This document shows, in pieces, positions 60,246 to 64,000 of a DNA stretch of 64,000 bases; the stretch's first letter is position 1, and each line of letters starts with the position of its first letter. Made by a program: the position numbers and the translations under genes. The DNA comes from Bryobacterales bacterium (GTDB lineage: Bacteria > Acidobacteriota > Terriglobia > Bryobacterales > Bryobacteraceae): contig JAEUQC010000138.1 in assembly GCA_016789905.1 (NCBI GenBank), positions 51,867-115,866 on the forward strand. Reading direction: 5' to 3'. The notes under the pieces are model-generated. The model saw only the letters and a list, made by a program, of their open reading frames with translations, had not been told where the DNA came from and made no database searches.

Positions 60246-61502
60246 ATGCTATCCCGACGCCATGCGCTCCTGGCCCTCACCGCCGCCAGTTGCGCCCCCA
60301 AGCCCGATCCCATGAAAGCCATCGCTGAGCGCTACGTTAAGCTCATCCTCGCCATCGGCCAGCACGATCCCAACTACGTCGATGCCTATTACGGCCCGCC
60401 CGAATGGAAACCCGCCGCCCGCCGGCCGCTCATCGAACTCGCCGCCGAAGCCAGCGCCCTCGCCGATCTGATTGCCCTCCAGGTCGGCATCGATCTGCTC
60501 CGTCAGAACTACCTCCTTGTCCAAACCCGCGCCGCCCTCGGCCGCATTCGCATGTTGCAGGGCGAAAAGTTTTCCTTCGATAAGGAAGCCCAACTGCTCT
60601 ACGAAGTGGAGCCGCCCGCCGTCAGTCTCGCCGAACTTGAAACCAGCCGCGAATCCATCGCCAAAGCGCTCCCCGGCGCCGGAACCTTGGAAGAACGCTT
60701 CGCCAGATTCGAATCCCGTTTCTATATCCCGCCCGGCCGTGTCGACCGCACTTTCAAAGCTGCCATCGCCGAAGCCCGCGCGCGCACAAAAAAGTGGATT
60801 CCCAACCTTCCCGCCAACGAGTCGTTCGATATCGAGTATGTGAAGGGGAAGTCCTGGAGCGCCTACAACTGGTACAAAGGCAACGCGCGCTCCGTCATCC
60901 AGGTCAATATCGATCAACCCATCGGCATCGACCGTATCATCCATCTCGCCTGCCATGAAGGCTACCCCGGCCACCATGTCTACAATGCCCTCCTCGAGTC
61001 CCGCCTGGTGAAGGAAAAAGAGTGGGCGGAGTATAGTGTCTACCCGCTCTATAGCCCGCAATCGCTGATCGCCGAAGGCACGGCCGACTACGGCGCCAGC
61101 CTGGTCATCCATGGCGATGAGCGTCTCGCCTTCAAGCGCGATGTGCTGTTCAAGGAGGCCGGGCTCGACTCTTCTCTCGCCGCCGAACAGCACCAGATGC
61201 AGAAGCTCGTTCGTCCGCTGCGCCACGCCGCCATCCAGGCCGCCCGCGCGTTTCTCGATGGCGTCCGTAATGAAGCGGAGACCATCGAGTACCTGGAGCG
61301 TTTCACTCTGCAGCCCAGAGGAATGGTCGAGCGGCGCATCAAGTTCTTCAACGAGCACCGGACTTACATCATCAACTACAGCTTTGGCGAGGATACCGTG
61401 GCCAACTACATCGCCAAGACCGCCGGTGAAGATGTCGCCGCCCGTTGGAAGGCCTTCACCGAAATCCTCAGCACTCCCCGGACTCCTGCCAATCTCTTGT
61501 GA
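60246..61502 (+). CDS. Lipoprotein metallopeptidase with HEGYPGHH motif
   Basis: This 418-residue protein has an N-terminal signal with a lipobox-like LTAASC (Cys16) and a twin-arginine-like LSRRHALLAL. The active-site region H237-E238-G-Y-P-G-H243-H244 (CHEGYPGHHVYN) and E277 in LIAEGTADYGASL are the type seen in DUF885-related and similar periplasmic metallopeptidases. Two extra segments, TFKAAIAEARARTKKWIPNLPANES and YLERFTLQPRGMVERRIKFF, are typical of that group. The substrate is unknown. It starts six bases after the NtrC-type regulator, so it may share the transcript. Confidence 0.72.
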   Translation: MLSRRHALLALTAASCAPKPDPMKAIAERYVKLILAIGQHDPNYVDAYYGPPEWKPAARRPLIELAAEASALADLIALQVGIDLLRQNYLLVQTRAALGRIRMLQGEKFSFDKEAQLLYEVEPPAVSLAELETSRESIAKALPGAGTLEERFARFESRFYIPPGRVDRTFKAAIAEARARTKKWIPNLPANESFDIEYVKGKSWSAYNWYKGNARSVIQVNIDQPIGIDRIIHLACHEGYPGHHVYNALLESRLVKEKEWAEYSVYPLYSPQSLIAEGTADYGASLVIHGDERLAFKRDVLFKEAGLDSSLAAEQHQMQKLVRPLRHAAIQAARAFLDGVRNEAETIEYLERFTLQPRGMVERRIKFFNEHRTYIINYSFGEDTVANYIAKTAGEDVAARWKAFTEILSTPRTPANLL

Positions 61503-61505
61503 CCC

Positions 61506-61806
61506 ATGTGGCGTTTTCTGCTGCTTTCGGCCGCTCTCTTCGCGCAGGTTCCCCTGCCGAAAGAGCCCGGCGCCGCCCGCGCCGCTGACGCCGAAATCTG
61601 CTCTCTCTCCCTCGTCCCCAGCCTGTTGGAGGGCACCACAGCGAACTTCACTCCCAACGTCTATTGGTCTCCGCTTCGGCGCCTGCCTCTTCGCGCACGA
61701 CCGCGTTCGCGGCGGCGCCCTCCTTGCCAGTGACGGCGCCACCGCCTGGCAGGAACCGGCACCAGTTCCATTTTCCAACGCATGGTGTAACCGGCCACAG
61801 TATTAG
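61506..61806 (+). pseudogene. Possible frameshifted remnant of a secreted protein
   Basis: The ATG at 61506 opens a signal peptide-like MWRFLLLSAALFAQVPLPKEPGAARAADAEICSLSLVPSLLEGTTANFTPNVYW and then runs into an Arg/Pro-rich tail that stops at 61733. In another frame the natural-looking continuation LRFGACLFAHDRVRGGALLASDGATAWQEPAPVPFSNAW runs to 61806. A single indel near 61665 would join the two into one protein. No family is recognised, so a decayed gene is only a reasonable guess. Confidence 0.35.
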
Positions 61807-62107
61807 CCTTCGCATCGGCCCGTATTTCTCACTTTTAACTCCCGCCCGTTCCGGGTGACATTGTGATGCCGAGAGGGGCTTGGGCCATGCCTGAAGGGGG
61901 ATCTTCGCGTATAGGATGGCGAGGTCGGCGGGAGAGTTCGTTCGGTTTCACCAGCCAATGAATCTCTCCCGCCGCGCTACTTCGCCCCGGCCCGCCATCA
62001 TCGGCGTAGCTCCCATCCCATTGCTGTACACACTTCCGCCCCGTCGGATCCGCATACCGCAGCGGATTATTCCGCGCATAGGCATACAAATTCCAACTCA
62101 GCGCGTC

Positions 62108-62115
62108 CTCGGGGT
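62108..62115. repeat. Left copy of the 8-bp target-site duplication
   Basis: ctcggggt at 62108-62115 is repeated exactly at 62747-62754, immediately flanking the IS-like element. Keeping one copy restores the Rhs reading frame. Confidence 0.75.
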
Positions 62116-62746
62116 TTGTCAATGCCGTTTCAAAAGTGATCCAAAAATAACGGTGTTCCGGCGCGGAACTGAGCCAGACTGTGGCGGGGAGGCAGTAGGG
62201 CCTCTACACCGGTTTCTACATATTTTATTGATGCGGCCGTAGTTTTTGAGTTGGCTTTGCTAGGATCCTTGTCAGCCAGACGGGTAGGCGATGGTCTCCG
62301 ACAAGGTTAAAGGATGACCGTTCGTACCGCAGATCGTCTCGTCGCAATCCAAAGCCTACGAGCGTTTGGCTGCACTGCGCTGGGCACCCGCAACGCCTGA
62401 CTATCCGTCTGTCCGCACCCGCCTCCTGTTCGATCCACTGACCGGCAATACTTCAAATAACCAAATAATTGCCGGACGGACTGACAACACAGGGCTGAGG
62501 TTTTCGGAAGGGATAGTCGTCGAGTCCGGCTCGTCGCGCACGGCCGAATGCTCCATCGATGAGAGCACCGACCGCGGGGAGGGTAGACAACTTTTGTAGC
62601 CTGCGGCTGGCGACCGCGACCTGACCTCGGCCACCGCTACGGGATTCCGTACGCGGGCGCCCCGGCTCGTCCTCCATCGCCAAAAACTGAGCCACTGGGC
62701 TCAGCAACGTCGGCAGAAATGGCTCACTTTGAAACCGGCCCTAACA
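62116..62746. mobile_element. IS21-like non-autonomous element inside an orphan rhs tip
   Basis: The element is 631 bp with imperfect terminal inverted repeats: TGTCAATGCCG.TTTCAAAAGTGA.CCA at 62117-62143 and the inverse of TGTTAGGGCCGGTTTCAAAGTGAGCCA at 62720-62746. These ends, beginning TGT and containing CGGTTTCAAA.GTGA, resemble IS21-family termini from memory. The target duplication is 8 bp, within the range known for IS21 elements (4-8 bp). The interior (62144-62719) contains no recognisable istA or istB, only short unrecognised reading frames in both directions, so it is a deletion derivative or MITE that needs a transposase from elsewhere. Confidence 0.72.
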
Positions 62747-62754
62747 CTCGGGGT
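62747..62754. repeat. Right copy of the 8-bp target-site duplication
   Basis: ctcggggt matches 62108-62115 exactly. It reads ACCCCGAG on the minus strand, within the DQDPE codons of the interrupted rhs tip. Confidence 0.75.
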
Positions 62755-62862
62755 CCTGGTCAGCGAAAGGTTTGTCCGGTGAAGTGAACCTTTCCTGCGC
62801 TCCCGAGAAGTACTGCGCCCCGAAGTAATCGAGGCCAACCCCTTCGAGGCCATCGAACATGG

Positions 62863-63276
62863 CTATTCGCTGTCCCCGGCCTTCCCGTGTAGTCGTTCCA
62901 GTGCGGCACTTGACACATCAACAGACGGGTCGGCACCGAGGTATCTCAGGACGTCGGCCGGGGCCTTTTTGTTGCATGCGATTCGTAATCTGACGCATTC
63001 AACTGGATCGCGCGAAAGGAGCACCATGAGATGCAAAGGTAGGCTGTTCTTCATGGCCACGGCCCTTCGCACATCTGGATCGACGTCCGTTGCAAGCACC
63101 TCTAGGATCTCAGGCGGCACCGTTTTGTTAAGTGCAACCCATGTCCTCATGTTTGGAAAGCGGGCGATTACATCGCGCCAAACAGCTATCGGAGCGTTGT
63201 CGCGCGCCGCCCGCAGGTACTCTTCTTGGATGCTGCTCTCTCGGAGGGCAACGAATTCTTCAGCGGTCGCAATCAT
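62863..63276 (-). CDS. LRV/HEAT-like immunity protein for the adjacent Rhs toxin
   Basis: The 137-residue protein is built of short alpha-helical leucine-rich-variant or HEAT-like repeats: ARDNAPIAVWRDVIARFPNMRTWVALNKTVPPEILEVLATDVDPDVRRAVAMKNSLPLHLMVLLSRDPVECVRLRIACNKKAPADVLRYLGADPSVDV. It begins seven bases after the Rhs toxin stop, with AGGGA before the ATG. Small LRV/HEAT-like proteins encoded just after Rhs or CdiA toxin tips are a known type of cognate immunity protein, so its role is to protect the producer cell and its siblings. Confidence 0.75.
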   Translation of the reverse strand: MIATAEEFVALRESSIQEEYLRAARDNAPIAVWRDVIARFPNMRTWVALNKTVPPEILEVLATDVDPDVRRAVAMKNSLPLHLMVLLSRDPVECVRLRIACNKKAPADVLRYLGADPSVDVSSAALERLHGKAGDSE

Positions 63277-63283
63277 CAGATCC

Positions 63284-64000
63284 CTATTTCAGCAACGTTC
63301 CAAATGGGCTTTTGTGCTTACCTGAGATGAAGTTACCATGAGCGTCAGCATCGGCGATCCACTCGAGCTTCCCACCTCTCTCCTCGTACACTTTCCAAGC
63401 CGATCCGCCATGCCCGGCCGCATCGCGTGACCACCATGTTTTGGTCTTAGCATCCTTCAAGTATGTGCGGCCACCTACTACCTTCGTTGCTGCGGGTCTC
63501 GTAATCGTCCATAGGCGAGCAATGCGGGCCGCAGCTTGAGCCAACTTCGGTTTAGCGGCTGCGGCATAAAGAATTTCACTGTCGGAATTGCAGTTGCCGC
63601 CAATTCGGCTTGCTGCGCACTCGACGATCGTTGAAGTCAGCGGATATGCGTTCTCCATTGCACCACGGGTGATCGAACCCCAGGTTTGCGGTGATGTCAG
63701 CGATTCACCGACACCCGCGAGCATGATCAGACGAGCCGCATCCCAACCTACGCCAACGGATACGTCTGGCTTCTTGTTCTTGTCAGCTTCATCGACTGCC
63801 GCACAACCCTTTCCATCGAGGTCGTCATAAACAGTGCCGTTGGACATTTTCTGACAGGTCCGCCCCGTCGGATCCGAATACCGCAGCGGATTATTCCTCG
63901 CATACGCATACAAATTCCAACTCAGCGGATCCCCCACATCCTGATCCGCCAAATTCTCATCCGGCGTCACAAACCGCCCATACCCAGGGTTGTACTGCCG
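63284..64000 (-). CDS. Rhs-family toxin, C-terminal part (5' end outside the window)
   Basis: The gene runs off the right edge of the window on the minus strand; the visible 239 codons start RQYNPGYGRFVTPDE and include the end of the Rhs core, SWNLYAYARNNPLRYSDPTGR. The variable tip follows, with CQKMSNGTVYDDLDGKGCAA, a helical segment, and a compact end VVGGRTYLKDAKTKTWWSRDAAGHGGSAWKVYEERGGKLEWIADADAHGNFISGKHKSPFGTLLK. That end resembles RNase-type Rhs/CdiA tips that I recall as Ntox21-like, an identification I cannot verify. The adjacent immunity gene supports a toxin role in contact-dependent competition. Confidence 0.85.
   Translation of the reverse strand, partial: RQYNPGYGRFVTPDENLADQDVGDPLSWNLYAYARNNPLRYSDPTGRTCQKMSNGTVYDDLDGKGCAAVDEADKNKKPDVSVGVGWDAARLIMLAGVGESLTSPQTWGSITRGAMENAYPLTSTIVECAASRIGGNCNSDSEILYAAAAKPKLAQAAARIARLWTITRPAATKVVGGRTYLKDAKTKTWWSRDAAGHGGSAWKVYEERGGKLEWIADADAHGNFISGKHKSPFGTLLK

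Larger units (their letters stand above)
61835..62860 (-). pseudogene. Orphan Rhs C-terminal tip, split by an IS-like insertion
   Basis: Read on the minus strand, the first part (62860-62747) encodes MFDGLEGVGLDYFGAQYF.. with the Rhs core motifs YFSGAQ.RFTSPD and DQDPE. The second part (62107-61835) continues DALSWNLYAYARNNPLRYADPTGRKC, the end of the Rhs core, then about 65 tip residues. When one copy of the 8-bp duplication and the 631-bp insert are removed, the two parts join in frame as DQDPEDALSWNLYAY. The arrangement directly after an immunity gene is that of an orphan rhs/cdi tip kept for recombination with the active rhs. No immunity gene for it was recognised downstream. Confidence 0.78.

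Noticed and set aside
60249..61778. 509-codon antisense frame opposite the HEGYPGHH peptidase
   Set aside because: Gly/Asp-rich low-complexity translation without domains; the plus-strand gene has an intact active site.
62366..62599. 77-codon frame inside the IS-like element as a transposase remnant
   Set aside because: The translation shows no DDE or IstB motif and no homology I recognise.
1..64000. CRISPR arrays, tRNA or rRNA genes
   Set aside because: No regularly spaced direct repeats and no recognisable rRNA or tRNA core were seen while reading the sequence; this was not checked by tRNAscan or CRISPR software.

Overview
The window looks like a high-GC Acidobacteriota chromosome, most probably of the Bryobacterales/Solibacter type. 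This rests on family content, not on any database search: three pairs of large secreted DUF1549/DUF1553 cytochrome-like proteins with DUF1501 partners, two giant Oar-like TonB-dependent receptors with N-terminal carboxypeptidase-regulatory domains, a membrane-anchored malectin sensor, a secreted sulfatase, S9 and zinc-peptidase-like enzymes, and an Rhs locus. No tRNA, rRNA or CRISPR array was seen.

Layout. 0-7.3 kb: the start of a secreted C45-like hydrolase (minus strand), a double-parvulin PPIase, then a tightly overlapping aromatic amino-acid operon trpC-trpF-trpB-trpA-chorismate mutase-DAHP synthase-prephenate dehydrogenase. 7.3-12 kb: an unknown membrane protein, a DUF6855-like gene divergent from a YafY/WYL-type regulator across a perfect palindrome, and a two-gene RiPP candidate (80-residue precursor plus B12-dependent radical SAM protein). 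12-24.8 kb: an S9 peptidase, a malectin sensor divergent from a TonB receptor-TPR pair, and an Omp85-like protein followed by a DUF4390-position protein and an NtrY/NtrC-like sigma-54 two-component pair. 24.8-34 kb: two DUF1549/DUF1501 pairs and a small zincin-like protein. 34-41 kb: a second TonB receptor with a 200-base leader, a Tat-exported HisC-like aminotransferase, a SulP transporter and a convergent overlapping peptidase. 41-43.5 kb: a wrecked cheA joined to a truncated chemoreceptor. 43.5-53.2 kb: a third DUF1549/DUF1501 pair, metX-metW, a sulfatase with a decayed tandem copy of its own 3' end, a cation/proton antiporter and a SPASM radical SAM protein. 53.2-61.5 kb: a Phd/VapC module, thiC divergent from pepP, a CHASE2 histidine kinase with an NtrC-type regulator, and a lipoprotein metallopeptidase. 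61.5-64 kb: an Rhs toxin end with its immunity gene, followed by an orphan rhs tip split by a short IS21-like element whose 8-bp target duplication is still intact.

Working together: the secreted hydrolases, DUF1549/DUF1501 systems, TonB receptors and malectin sensor fit a soil heterotroph that degrades complex polymers. The two sigma-54 regulator systems link envelope sensing to alternative-sigma transcription. Many start codons lie only 5-9 bases downstream of a -10-like hexamer, which suggests widespread leaderless transcription. By eye, base composition is G-rich on the plus strand from about 1.8 to 34 kb and C-rich on both sides, regardless of gene direction.

The best candidates for undescribed biology are the RiPP pair at 9.8-11.9 kb, the Rhs tip array at 61.8-64 kb and the double-malectin membrane regulator at 14-15.5 kb.
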